Below, piece after piece: positions 47,027 to 55,553 of a DNA stretch of 64,000 bases. The first letter of the stretch is position 1. Each line of letters opens with the position of its first letter. Both the position numbers and the translations under genes were made by a program. The notes under the pieces are model-generated. The model did not search any database. It was not told the DNA's origin and saw only the letters and a program-made list of their open reading frames with translations. Source of the DNA: Parathalassolituus penaei (GTDB taxonomy: Bacteria; Pseudomonadota; Gammaproteobacteria; Pseudomonadales; Oceanobacteraceae); contig NZ_JAPNOA010000006.1 in the NCBI RefSeq assembly GCF_026626885.1, forward strand, positions 1 to 64,000. The letters are read 5' to 3'.

Positions 47027-48549
47027 GTGAGGAAAAAAGAACTGACACCCGTCAGTACCTGTCGACCGATTCCGACTGGACGTTTGAGCTGCTGGAAACC
47101 TACGACCGCGAAATCGGCCGGGTCGCCAAAATCTACGGACTCGACACCTACCCGAATCAGATCGAAATCATCAGCGCCGAGCAGATGATGGATGCCTACT
47201 CATCCGTGGGTATGCCGATCGGTTACAACCACTGGTCTTACGGCAAACAGTTCCTGGCCACCCAGAAAAGCTACCAGCGTGGCCAGATGGGTCTCGCCTA
47301 CGAGATCGTGATCAACTCCGATCCTTGTATTGCCTACCTGATGGAAGAAAACACCATGCCGATGCAGGCACTGGTGATTGCCCACGCCTGTTACGGTCAC
47401 AACTCCTTCTTCAAGGGTAATTACCTGTTCCAGACCTGGACCGACGCCAGCTCCATCATCGACTATCTGCTGTTTGCCAAGAACTACGTGCGCAAGTGTG
47501 AAGAGCGCTACGGCACCGAAGAAGTCGAACGTATGCTCGACGCCTGCCACGCCCTGCAAAACTATGGTGTTGATCGTTACCGTCGGCCACGCCCGATTTC
47601 GGCAGCAGAAGAAAAACTGCGTCAGAAAGAGCGGGAAGACATTCTGCAGCGTCAGGTCAACGACCTCTGGCGCACCCTGCCAACTCGCAAGAACGAAACG
47701 ACTACCAATCGCCGCCGCAAATTCCCGGAGGAACCGCAGGAAAACATCCTCTACTTCCTCGAGAAAAATGCGCCGCTGCTGGAGCCATGGCAACGTGAGC
47801 TGGTGCGGATCGTGCGCAAGATTGCCCAGTATTTCTATCCGCAGCGTCAAACCCAGGTAATGAACGAGGGCTGGGCCACCTTCTGGCACTATACCCTGCT
47901 GAATCACCTGTATGACGAAGGCAAACTGACCGACGGTTTTATGATGGAAATCCTCAGCTCGCACACCAACGTGGTGTTCCAGCCGGATTACGACAAACCC
48001 TATTACAGCGGCATCAACCCCTATGCGCTGGGCTTTAACATGTTCCGCGATATCAAGCGGATCTGCGAAAACCCGACCGACGAAGACCGTGAGTGGTTCC
48101 CGGACATTGCTGGCAAAGACTGGCTGGAAACCCTCCACTTCGCCATGCACAACTTCAAGGACGAAAGTTTTGTCCAGCAGTTCCTGTCACCCAAACTGAT
48201 GCGCGACTTCCACCTGTTCAGCATCTATGACGATGACGAGAAACCGCAGTACAAGGTTGAAGCGATTCATAACGACGAAGGTTACCGCACCGTGCGGTCG
48301 ATGCTGTCACGTCAGTACGACCTGTCGGTACGTGAACCCAACATCCAGATCTGGTCCGTGGATCTGGAAGGTGACCGCTCACTGACCCTGCGTCATACCA
48401 TGCAGGACGGCACACCACTGTCTTCAGATGCTTACGAAGTGATGAAACACCTGCACTTCCTGTGGGGCTTCGATATTCATCTGGAAACCTTCAAGGACGG
48501 CAAGCTGGTATCACGCCAGAGCTGTCCCTCGGTAAGCGTTACCGAGTAA
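47023..48549 (+). CDS. SpoVR-family protein (YcgB-like)
   Basis: The 508-residue soluble protein is full length for the SpoVR/YcgB family. The typical stretches [35 protein letters not shown] and [20 protein letters not shown] are present; the last includes a HExxH-like NEGWATFWH motif. The family is named for B. subtilis cortex formation, but this organism is not a spore former, so the function is the stress role shared with PrkA/YeaH. Confidence 0.93.
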   Translation: MSEEKRTDTRQYLSTDSDWTFELLETYDREIGRVAKIYGLDTYPNQIEIISAEQMMDAYSSVGMPIGYNHWSYGKQFLATQKSYQRGQMGLAYEIVINSDPCIAYLMEENTMPMQALVIAHACYGHNSFFKGNYLFQTWTDASSIIDYLLFAKNYVRKCEERYGTEEVERMLDACHALQNYGVDRYRRPRPISAAEEKLRQKEREDILQRQVNDLWRTLPTRKNETTTNRRRKFPEEPQENILYFLEKNAPLLEPWQRELVRIVRKIAQYFYPQRQTQVMNEGWATFWHYTLLNHLYDEGKLTDGFMMEILSSHTNVVFQPDYDKPYYSGINPYALGFNMFRDIKRICENPTDEDREWFPDIAGKDWLETLHFAMHNFKDESFVQQFLSPKLMRDFHLFSIYDDDEKPQYKVEAIHNDEGYRTVRSMLSRQYDLSVREPNIQIWSVDLEGDRSLTLRHTMQDGTPLSSDAYEVMKHLHFLWGFDIHLETFKDGKLVSRQSCPSVSVTE

Positions 48550-48565
48550 TCGGCTCCCCTCCCCC

Positions 48566-48589
48566 AGGCCGCCTCGCGCGGCCTTTTTT
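48566..48589 (+). terminator. Rho-independent terminator of the prkA-yeaH-spoVR operon
   Basis: AGGCCGC and GCGGCCT form a 7-base stem with a 5-base loop, followed by TTTTTA. Confidence 0.88.
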
Positions 48590-48707
48590 ATTGGTCTGCA
48601 GCGGACCGCACAGACTCTGGAATCTATACAAAATCCCACGTGCAGCAGCGAACCGCCATCCTCATAATCAGTCACATCCGCTCCCGATCCACACACGGTA
48701 TTTCTCC

Positions 48708-48917
48708 ATGAACCTCGATATGAACCTCATGCTCGTAGGGTTGGTATTCAGCTCCATCGGCTTTGGTTATTTCATCTACGGCAAACGCCAACAACAACCC
48801 GTGTACCGCTACTCAGGCCTCGCACTGATGCTGTACCCGTACGCCGTCACCAGCATGCTGCCACTGGTACTGATTGGTTGCGCCCTGCTGGCCATACCGC
48901 GATTTATCCGGATGTAA
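48708..48917 (+). CDS. Small membrane protein, 69 aa
   Basis: The product has two hydrophobic helices (LMLVGLVFSSIGFGYFIYGK and YAVTSMLPLVLIGCALLAIP) joined by a short basic loop. No ribosome-binding site is evident before ATG 48708. It resembles small amino-acid-transport-like or YqaE-size proteins only in size; no family is claimed. It lies just upstream of structured repeat copy 4. Confidence 0.6.
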   Translation: MNLDMNLMLVGLVFSSIGFGYFIYGKRQQQPVYRYSGLALMLYPYAVTSMLPLVLIGCALLAIPRFIRM

Positions 48918-48974
48918 CGGGCGTCGGGCGAAACAGCATCGCGAATAAATTCATCCCCACAACACAAACACCGC

Positions 48975-49238
48975 ATTCACCCAGCGCAGCTGGCAACCAA
49001 ATGCCCATTGGGCGAGCCGGAATTCACACCGAGGCCCGACCCGGCCGGGGCATGGATGCCCCGCCAGCTCAGTTGGCACAGGGATGTGCCATCTGAGCGG
49101 GGTCGAAACGGCCGAGGGTGTGAATTCCGGATAAACGAGTCCAGCAGGGCAAAAGCAGGGGGACGGCCGCCCGGCCGGGGGACAAGGTCCCCCAGGCAGG
49201 GCAAGCAGCGGTTCAAATTAACAAACCGATTGGCCATC
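48975..49238 (+). repeat. Structured intergenic repeat, copy 4
   Basis: Same architecture as the 20-21 kb copies but with different stem bases. The outer stem is CCGGAATTCACACC (49017-49030) with GGTGTGAATTCCGG (49117-49130), a perfect 14-base pair. The upper hairpin is closed by GCTCAG (49067-49072) and CTGAGC (49093-49098), where copies 1 and 3 have GACCCG and CGGGTC. The paired changes keep the stem intact. Confidence 0.85.
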
Positions 49239-49239
49239 G

Positions 49240-49326
49240 GACGCCAGACGCCAGATGCCAGATGCCAGATGCCAGATGCCAGATGCCAGATGCCAGATGC
49301 CAGACGCCAGAAGCCGGACGCCGGAC
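49240..49326. repeat. Tandem heptanucleotide tract (CGCCAGA/TGCCAGA)n
   Basis: About twelve heptamers: CGCCAGA units, six or seven TGCCAGA units, then CGCCAGA, AGCCGGA and CGCCGGA. It follows copy 4 directly, as the CGCCAGA tract follows copy 3. Confidence 0.88.
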
Positions 49327-49342
49327 AAAGTAAAAGCCGCAA

Positions 49343-49368
49343 CGTCCCCACGCAGGAGCGTGGGGACG
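49343..49368. repeat. REP-like palindrome of a second type
   Basis: CGTCCCCACGC and GCGTGGGGACG flank an AGGA loop. The arms are perfect (11 bases). It differs from the GTAG REP and is a common motif type in gammaproteobacterial intergenic DNA; single copy in this window. Confidence 0.55.
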
Positions 49369-49405
49369 AGAAAGACGCCAGATCCAATCGCGGCCCGGCC
49401 ATAAA

Positions 49406-49438
49406 CAAAAAATCCCGCCCGGTAAACCGGACGGGATT
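49406..49438 (-). terminator. Terminator of the aminotransferase gene
   Basis: On the minus strand AATCCCGTCCGG pairs with CCGGGCGGGATT (one mismatch, four-base loop), followed by TTTTTG. It lies 40 bases after the stop at 49479. Confidence 0.82.
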
Positions 49439-49478
49439 CTTCGTTAACCAACCGACGCCCACAGGCGTCCGTCAGTTA

Positions 49479-50813
49479 TCAGCCTTTTACGAACGCCAGA
49501 GTGTCGTTCAGGGCTTTACCCATCTTCTCAACGATTTCGTCGATCTGGGCCTTGGTAGTGATCAGCGGTGGGCACAGTGCCAGGCTGGAGCCGGCAACCG
49601 GACGGCTGATCAGACCGTGTTCCTGACAGGCGTTAGCTGCGAAGTAGCCAACCTTGCCATCCTTGAACGCTTCACCGGTTTCCTTGTTGGCAACCAGTTC
49701 TACAGCGGCAATCATGCCAGCGCCACGCACTTCACCAACCAGCGGGTGATCGGCGAATTCCTGCAGACGGGACTGCAGGTAAGCACCGGTTTCAGCGGCT
49801 TTGGCGAACATATTGTCGCGCTCGTAGATTTCCAGGGTCTTCAGAGCCACTGCACAGGCTACCGGGTGACCGGAGTAGGTGTAACCGTGACCAAACACAC
49901 CCAGCTTGCTGCATGGTTCAACCATGGCGTCGTACATATCGCCACGGATCACAGAAGCAGAGATTGGCACGTAAGCGGAAGACAGCTGTTTGGCGAAGCT
50001 CATCATGTCCGGTTTGATGCCCATGGTGGTCACACCAAAGTCGTTACCGGTACGGCCAAAGCCGGTGATCACTTCGTCAGCGATGAACAGAATATCGTTC
50101 TGTTTCAGCAGCGCCTGCACCTTGTCGTAGTAACCCACTGGCGGCACGATCACGCCAGAAGCACCGGTGATTGGCTCAGCGATAAAGGCCGCGATGGTGT
50201 GGGCACCTTCACGTTCGATCAGGTCAGCCAGGTTGCCAACGATACGGTCAACAAACTGGGCTTCGGTTTCGCCGTCTTTCTTGCCACGGTAGTAGTGTGG
50301 CGCATCGGTACGCAGTACACCCAGAGCTTCAATCGGCAGATCGAAGTTGGTCTGGTTGATTGGCAGGCCAGTCAGGCACGCCGCACCCACGGTAACACCG
50401 TGGTAAGAACGTTCACGAGCAATGATCTTGCGCTTTTCCGGCTTGCCGATAGCAGCGAAGTAGTAACGCAGCAGTTTGATCTGGGTGTCGTTGGCGTCAG
50501 AGCCAGAGCTGCCCATGAATACACGTGCGTTATCAACTGGAACCATGGAGGACAGTTTGTCGGCCAGTTTCATGCCTGGTTCGTGGGTCTTGCCACCAAA
50601 CATGTGAGCGTAAGCGATGGTTTCCATCTGGTTTTTGGCGGCTTCAATCAGCTCGGCATTGTTGAAACCGAGGGAGGCACACCACAGACCAGACATACCT
50701 TCGAGGTACTGTTTGCCCTGGTTGTCGTATACGTAAACGCCATCACCACGAACGATGTTCAGGGTTTCTACTGAAGCAAAGTTGGTGGTTGGATAAATCA
50801 TCTGAGACATCAT
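49479..50813 (-). CDS. Class III omega-aminotransferase (polyamine/GABA:pyruvate type)
   Basis: The 444-residue PLP enzyme belongs to the class III group that includes SpuC. Features are MFGGKTHEPGMKLADKL, the phosphate-binding MGSSGSDANDTQIKLLRYYF near 105, AFIAEPITGASGVIVPP near 210, IADEVITGFGRTG near 245 and the PLP lysine in MSFAKQLSSAYVPI near 280. AGGAG 6 bases upstream favours ATG 50813. It is downstream of gabD on the same strand. It probably moves the amino group of GABA, putrescine or a similar omega-amine to pyruvate, giving the semialdehyde for GabD. Confidence 0.9.
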   Translation of the reverse strand: MMSQMIYPTTNFASVETLNIVRGDGVYVYDNQGKQYLEGMSGLWCASLGFNNAELIEAAKNQMETIAYAHMFGGKTHEPGMKLADKLSSMVPVDNARVFMGSSGSDANDTQIKLLRYYFAAIGKPEKRKIIARERSYHGVTVGAACLTGLPINQTNFDLPIEALGVLRTDAPHYYRGKKDGETEAQFVDRIVGNLADLIEREGAHTIAAFIAEPITGASGVIVPPVGYYDKVQALLKQNDILFIADEVITGFGRTGNDFGVTTMGIKPDMMSFAKQLSSAYVPISASVIRGDMYDAMVEPCSKLGVFGHGYTYSGHPVACAVALKTLEIYERDNMFAKAAETGAYLQSRLQEFADHPLVGEVRGAGMIAAVELVANKETGEAFKDGKVGYFAANACQEHGLISRPVAGSSLALCPPLITTKAQIDEIVEKMGKALNDTLAFVKG

Positions 50814-50969
50814 CTGTTCTCCTGTCATGCATCAGCAGCCCATGCCGCTGGATGCCAATACCCTTTAAACCGCTGTCACTCACGGGCAGTCGGCTGAAAT
50901 CGTTGCTGCCCGACCCCGGCAGCGGGGTTGCCGGTGTTAGCAGCAAGCCACCCACACCGTCTCCTGCGC

Positions 50970-52430
50970 TTACAGTCCGCCGAGGCAGATGTATTTGGTT
51001 TCCAGGTAGTCATCGAGACCGTACTTGGAACCTTCACGGCCCTGACCAGACTCTTTCACGCCACCAAACGGAATCACTTCAGAGCTGATCGCGGTTTCGT
51101 TCACGCCCACCATGCCGTACTCCAGCGCTTCGGAGACTTTCCAGATACGCTTGAGGTTGTTGGTGAAAATGTAGGAAGCCAGACCGAACTCGGTGTCGTT
51201 GGCCATGGCAATCGCTTCGTCTTCGGTTTCAAACTTGAAGACTGGCGCCACCGGGCCAAAGATTTCTTCCTTGAACACACGCATGGATGGCTTGGCATCG
51301 GCCAGAATGGTTGGCTGGTAGAAACAGGCACCCTGCTCACCACGTGCCCCCCCCATCACCACACGAGCGCCATCAGCGATCGCAGACTCAACCAGCTCAG
51401 ACACACCGTTAACGGCTTTTTCGTTAACCAGAGGACCATGAGTGGTGTCCTCATCCAGACCGTTACCCACGCGGAACTTGCTCACTTCATCGGCCAGACG
51501 CTCAATGAAACGATCGTAGATTCCAGACTGCACCAGCAAACGGTTGGAGCAGATACAGGTCTGACCAGAGTTACGGAACTTGGAGATCAGAGTGCCGGTG
51601 ATGGCCTGATCCAGATCCGCATCATCAAAAATGATGATTGGTGCGTTACCGCCCAGTTCCATGGAAGTGCGCTTCACAGTGTCTGCACACTGCTTCATCA
51701 GCAGCTTGCCGACCGGGGTAGAACCGGTGAAGGTTACTTTCTGGACGATCGGGTTGGAGGTCATCTCGCCACCAATCGCAGAAGAACGTGCACCCGCCAC
51801 TACGTTGATAACACCCGCTGGAACACCGGCCTGTTCAGCCAGCAGCGCCAGCGCCAGAGCAGACAGCGGAGTTTCAGTGGCAGGCTTGCAAACGATGGTG
51901 CAACCAGCCGCCAGTGCCGGAGCGATCTTGCGAGCCAGCATGGCAGACGGGAAGTTCCACGGAGTAATGGCTGCTACCACACCCACAGGCTGCTTGATCA
52001 CCAGGTTACGGCGACCAGGCTGGTTAGCCGGGATGATGTCGCCGTAAACACGACGGGCTTCTTCGGCGAACCACTTTACGTAAGACGCGCCATACGCAAT
52101 CTCACCCTTGGCTTCGAACAGCGGCTTGCCCTGTTCTGCGGTCAGGATGGCGGCCAGCTCGTCCTGGTTAGCCATAATCAGGTCGAACCATTTTTCCAGA
52201 ATGTTGCTGCGCTGCAGGGCGGTCATGGCAGACCAGGCCGGGAAAGCAGCTTCAGCGGCTTCAATGGCACGACGGGTTTCATCAGCGCCCATGTTGGCAA
52301 CTTCCGCCAGCACAGCACCGTTAGCCGGGTTGCTGACAGTAAATGTGGAGCCATTGTCCGAATCGGACCACTCACCACCAATCAGGCCTTGAGTGACCAG
52401 CAGGCGGCTTTTCTGAATATCAAACACCAT
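50970..52430 (-). CDS. gabD: Succinate-semialdehyde dehydrogenase (NAD(P)+)
   Basis: The 486-residue aldehyde dehydrogenase has the general base in SMELGGNAPIIIFDDADLDQ and the catalytic Cys in FRNSGQTCICSNRLLVQ near 285. PWNFPSAMLARKIAPALAAG is typical of the GabD branch, and the closing EALEYGMVGVNETAISSEVI segment separates it from betaine-aldehyde enzymes. It oxidises succinate semialdehyde to succinate. It follows the PotF-like gene and precedes the aminotransferase. A 58-base block upstream is shared with the PotF-like gene. Confidence 0.93.
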   Translation of the reverse strand: MVFDIQKSRLLVTQGLIGGEWSDSDNGSTFTVSNPANGAVLAEVANMGADETRRAIEAAEAAFPAWSAMTALQRSNILEKWFDLIMANQDELAAILTAEQGKPLFEAKGEIAYGASYVKWFAEEARRVYGDIIPANQPGRRNLVIKQPVGVVAAITPWNFPSAMLARKIAPALAAGCTIVCKPATETPLSALALALLAEQAGVPAGVINVVAGARSSAIGGEMTSNPIVQKVTFTGSTPVGKLLMKQCADTVKRTSMELGGNAPIIIFDDADLDQAITGTLISKFRNSGQTCICSNRLLVQSGIYDRFIERLADEVSKFRVGNGLDEDTTHGPLVNEKAVNGVSELVESAIADGARVVMGGARGEQGACFYQPTILADAKPSMRVFKEEIFGPVAPVFKFETEDEAIAMANDTEFGLASYIFTNNLKRIWKVSEALEYGMVGVNETAISSEVIPFGGVKESGQGREGSKYGLDDYLETKYICLGGL

Positions 52431-52463
52431 GATCTCGTACCCTTGAGCGTCGTAATAAGGTTG

Positions 52464-52521
52464 TTATAACCAGCGGCGACTGGCCATTAAATAGGGACAA
52501 AGCAGAGCTTACGTTGATAAG
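52464..52521 (-). promoter_or_regulatory. Shared upstream block, copy A (gabD)
   Basis: This 58-base block begins TTATAACCAGC and ends with GAGCTTACGTTGATAAG on the plus strand. It matches the block at 53797-53854 at about 50 of 58 positions. It lies 34 bases upstream of the gabD start. Such conservation in non-coding DNA points to a common promoter and operator. Confidence 0.55.
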
Positions 52522-52584
52522 ACCAAACACATCAGACATTCCGACGTTTTTGGACACAAGCGGCCAATCACGCCGGAATTCACA

Positions 52585-53703
52585 TCAGTACTCAGACACC
52601 ATAGGCACTGCACACCAGCTGCGGCCAGTACACAGAGCATCAACCCACAGACGATGAACGTAGCGGTTGGTCTTGCGATCACGCGGTGACAAAGTCTCCA
52701 TCTGACGCAGCATGGACACCTCTGGATAAATGGCAGGATTGGCGAGAATCTCAGGGCTGACGAACTTCTCGGCAGACGCCATTACGCTTGGGGAATGCAA
52801 CCAGACAGAGTTACGAGCCGCCACTTCCGGGCGCATCAGATACTCCATAAAGCGGTACGCGAGGTCTGATTGTTTGGAGTTGGACGGAATCCCCATCGCC
52901 ACCATACGAATTGCGGCACCTTCTTTTGGAACGTAGTAAGCCAGATCATGGGCACGGGCAAACTCGGACAGCAGGTCACCTGAGTAACCCACCGCCACAC
53001 ACAGCTTGCCGTCCACCAGATCCTTGCGGAACTGGGCGGTATGCAGGTAGGAAATATCCTGGAGGGCGTCTTTCAGCAAGTTGCCGGCTTCGTCCAGCTG
53101 CTTGTGGTTCAGGGTGTTGGCGGAGTAGCCCAGATACAGGAGTGCGGCGGCAAACAGCTCGTCACGCTCGTTCAGCAGGCCGATACCACACTGGGCGGCT
53201 TTTTTACGAACAGCCGGGTCAAACAGCAGTGCCCAGGAGTTCTGATATTCCTGCAGGCCCAGATCTTTCAGGCGACGGGTATTCACACCCAGGCCAGTGG
53301 TGCCCCACATATAGGGAACCGCATTGGGAGCACCATCGTCCTGCTGGTAATAGTTGTTGATGATATTCGCGCGAATATCCTGCTTTTCTGGCAGACGATC
53401 GCTGTCGATATTACTCAGATAACCGTTGGCCGACAGAATGTTAACCATACGGGTTGGCGGGAATATCAGGTCAAACTGGTTACGTTGATCAAACAGCTGG
53501 GTCGCGAATTCGTCCACATTGGTAAATGACACATATTCAATACGGACATTCTGGGTCTTTTCAAAATCACTGATAACGTCAGGCTCAACAAACCCGGCCC
53601 AGTTCAGGATACGTAATACCGGCGCATCAGCCGCATGAGATAAAGGAGCTAGCAGTAATGCCAGAAAAAGCGTACAGAAAGCTCTGAAACCGGTCTGTTT
53701 CAT
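52585..53703 (-). CDS. Periplasmic polyamine-binding protein, PotF/PotD-like
   Basis: The 372-residue protein has a signal peptide (cleaved after SHA near 24) and the family start VLRILNWAGFVEPDVISDFE. PPTRMVNILSANGYLSNID, AVPYMWGTTGLGVNTRRLKD and CVAVGYSGDLLSEFARA are characteristic of PotD/PotF. It binds spermidine or putrescine, or possibly GABA-like amines, in the periplasm. No transporter permease or ATPase gene is adjacent, so it may work with a transporter elsewhere or as a sensor. Its C terminus carries an unusual cysteine pair (ALCTGRSWCAV). Confidence 0.85.
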   Translation of the reverse strand: MKQTGFRAFCTLFLALLLAPLSHAADAPVLRILNWAGFVEPDVISDFEKTQNVRIEYVSFTNVDEFATQLFDQRNQFDLIFPPTRMVNILSANGYLSNIDSDRLPEKQDIRANIINNYYQQDDGAPNAVPYMWGTTGLGVNTRRLKDLGLQEYQNSWALLFDPAVRKKAAQCGIGLLNERDELFAAALLYLGYSANTLNHKQLDEAGNLLKDALQDISYLHTAQFRKDLVDGKLCVAVGYSGDLLSEFARAHDLAYYVPKEGAAIRMVAMGIPSNSKQSDLAYRFMEYLMRPEVAARNSVWLHSPSVMASAEKFVSPEILANPAIYPEVSMLRQMETLSPRDRKTNRYVHRLWVDALCTGRSWCAVPMVSEY

Positions 53704-53796
53704 TGGTTAAACACCTGATTTAAAAGGAAAATGACTGAGGGGATAATCATTCTGGAGATCCGACCAATACGGTCAGACAATCCATTTATGACGGTT

Positions 53797-53854
53797 TTAT
53801 AACCAGCAGCCGCACGCCATTAAATAGGTACAAACCAGAGCTTACGTTGAAAAG
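53797..53854 (-). promoter_or_regulatory. Shared upstream block, copy B (PotF-like gene)
   Basis: TTATAACCAGC, GCCATTAAATAGG and CAGAGCTTACGTTGA are shared with copy A in the same order and spacing. It lies 93 bases upstream of the PotF-like start. Confidence 0.55.
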
Positions 53855-53885
53855 TCAGGACAGATTTTTGCAATTTCAGACAAAT

Positions 53886-53922
53886 AAAAAGCCCCACGAC
53901 CGGAGGTCGCAGAGCTTGGGGG
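53886..53922 (-). terminator. Terminator of the dad operon
   Basis: In minus-strand order CCCC and inner GCGACC pair with GGTCGT and GGGG, followed by CTTTTTATTT. Confidence 0.75.
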
Positions 53923-53942
53923 ATCAATCGGATTACAGAGTG

Positions 53943-53976
53943 GACAATAAGCGAATATCAAATTCGCTTGATTGTC
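53943..53976 (-). other. Stem-loop just after alr
   Basis: AAGCGAAT and ATTCGCTT form the core stem, and GACAAT/ATTGTC extends it with a bulge. It lies 8 bases after the alr stop and before the terminator; it may protect the transcript end. Confidence 0.55.
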
Positions 53977-53983
53977 TGATTGC

Positions 53984-55072
53984 TCAATTACAGTAATCGC
54001 GTGGAACCCGACGGGTTACACCAGTGAACAGATGATAAGAAATAGTGTCGGCACAAGCTGCGACTTCATTCGCAGATAATTGCTCGCCCCAGAACTCCAC
54101 CACACTGCCAACACCGGCACCTTCAATTGGTGTCAGGTCGATGGTCATCATGTCCATGGAAACACGGCCAACAATACGGGTACGCTGACCGTTAACCAGC
54201 ACTGGAGTACCTTCAACCGCCTGACGCGGATAACCATCGGCATAACCCATGGCCACAGTGCCTACCAGTGTTGGTTTGTCGGCCACAAAACGGCTGCCAT
54301 AACCCACACTTTCACCCGGCTCAACGATACGGGTCGCAATCACCTTGCTTTCCAGAGTCATAGCCGGACGCAGCTGGTCGGCGATGTCAGACTGAAAGTC
54401 GAGCGGAGAGCTGCCGTACAGCATGATGCCAGGACGGTTCCACTGCTGAACGGTACGCGGGTGTGCCATCAGTGCCGCCGAGTTGGCCATACTGATGTTC
54501 AGGCCCAGACCTTCGGCTACCTGGAACAGGCGCTGGGACTGGGTTGGTACATCGATACGACCAGCCGGTTCGGCCAGGTCAGCGTTGGCAAAGTGGGTCA
54601 TCAGGGTTACGGAACGCACTTGTGGCAATGCCTGCAGACGCTTGGCAACCTCAACCACCTGCTCCGGGGCAAAGCCCAGACGGTGCATACCGGTATCCAC
54701 TTTCAGCCAGATGTTCAGCGGCTGCGACAGATCTGCCGCGGCCAGCTGGTCGATCTGGTCCGGACGCTGGATAGCGGTCCAGAAGTTCTGATCAGCAATC
54801 ACCGGCAGTTCGTCAGCCGTGAAAAAGCCTTCCAGCAGCAGTACCGGCTGTTGAATACCAGCCTCACGCAGCTCCAGCGCTTCTTCAATACAAGCCACCG
54901 CAAAGGTGTCGACATGTTCAGACAGAGCACGCGCCACTGCCACGGCACCATGACCGTATGCATCCGCTTTTACTACAGCCAGAGCATTACCGTGCGGGCA
55001 CAGGGAACGGGCCAGCTGATAATTGTGGACAATGTTGTCCAGATGAATTCGGGCTACTGCCGGGCGTGACAT
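53984..55072 (-). CDS. dadX: Alanine racemase (catabolic DadX type)
   Basis: The 362-residue PLP enzyme interconverts L- and D-alanine. The PLP lysine is Lys35 in LAVVKADAYGHG. The catalytic Tyr lies in VGYGSRFVADKPTLVGTVAM, and SMDMMTIDLTPI matches the C-terminal domain. The length and its position in a dadA-ridA operon point to the catabolic form rather than the biosynthetic one. It lies 23 bases after the RidA gene. Confidence 0.92.
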   Translation of the reverse strand: MSRPAVARIHLDNIVHNYQLARSLCPHGNALAVVKADAYGHGAVAVARALSEHVDTFAVACIEEALELREAGIQQPVLLLEGFFTADELPVIADQNFWTAIQRPDQIDQLAAADLSQPLNIWLKVDTGMHRLGFAPEQVVEVAKRLQALPQVRSVTLMTHFANADLAEPAGRIDVPTQSQRLFQVAEGLGLNISMANSAALMAHPRTVQQWNRPGIMLYGSSPLDFQSDIADQLRPAMTLESKVIATRIVEPGESVGYGSRFVADKPTLVGTVAMGYADGYPRQAVEGTPVLVNGQRTRIVGRVSMDMMTIDLTPIEGAGVGSVVEFWGEQLSANEVAACADTISYHLFTGVTRRVPRDYCN

Positions 55073-55095
55073 GACCTTGTCTCCACTAACAGGCG

Positions 55096-55482
55096 TTAGC
55101 CTGCAATTGCCATGATGGCTTCAACTTCGATATCTGCCGCTTTTGGCAGAGCTTTTACTGCGTACGCAGCACGGGCTGGGTACGGAGCAGAGAAATAACG
55201 GCTCATGATTTCGTTCACTTGCGGGAAGAAGCTCATGTCAGACAGCAGTACGGTCAGCTTCACGCAATCCGACAGGCTGCCACCCGCTGCTTCAGCAACG
55301 GCTTTCAGGTTTTCGAAAACCTGTACAGCCTGGGCTTCGAATGAGTCGATCACCATTTCCATGGTTTCAGGGTTCAGCGGGATCTGGCCAGACAGGTAAA
55401 CGGTGTTGCCTACTTTAACAGCCTGGGAGTAAGTGCCGATGGCCGCTGGAGCCTTTTCGGTGGAAATAATAACCTTGCTCAT
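55096..55482 (-). CDS. RidA-family reactive imine deaminase
   Basis: The 128-residue protein has the RidA motifs [20 protein letters not shown] at the N terminus and [20 protein letters not shown] at the end, including the Arg that binds substrate carboxylate. It hydrolyses 2-aminoacrylate and other imines to ketoacid and ammonia. In this operon it would clear imines made by DadA (iminopyruvate) or PLP enzymes. It lies between dadX and dadA, but a terminator-like hairpin separates it from dadA. Confidence 0.92.
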   Translation of the reverse strand: MSKVIISTEKAPAAIGTYSQAVKVGNTVYLSGQIPLNPETMEMVIDSFEAQAVQVFENLKAVAEAAGGSLSDCVKLTVLLSDMSFFPQVNEIMSRYFSAPYPARAAYAVKALPKAADIEVEAIMAIAG

Positions 55483-55502
55483 GTGTTTCTCCTGAATTGA
55501 TT

Positions 55503-55530
55503 AAAACCCGGAGCCCAGAACAGGCTCCGG
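55503..55530 (-). terminator. Hairpin with T-run between dadA and ridA
   Basis: CCGGAGCC and GGCTCCGG form an 8-base stem with a 7-base loop, followed on the minus strand by GTTTTAATC. It lies about 20 bases after the dadA stop and should partly end transcription before the RidA and racemase genes. Confidence 0.65.
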
Positions 55531-55553
55531 TGACAGACCAGCTTGAAGTGGTC

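Noticed and set aside
49008-50774. A 588-residue plus-strand frame
   Set aside because: It joins structured repeat copy 4 with the antisense of the aminotransferase; neither part is coding in that frame.
50928-52469. A 513-residue frame antisense to gabD
   Set aside because: It covers gabD exactly and lacks protein features; gabD has all catalytic motifs.
52464-53854. Sigma-54 promoters in the duplicated control blocks
   Set aside because: TGGC and GCT elements occur in both copies but one base too close together.
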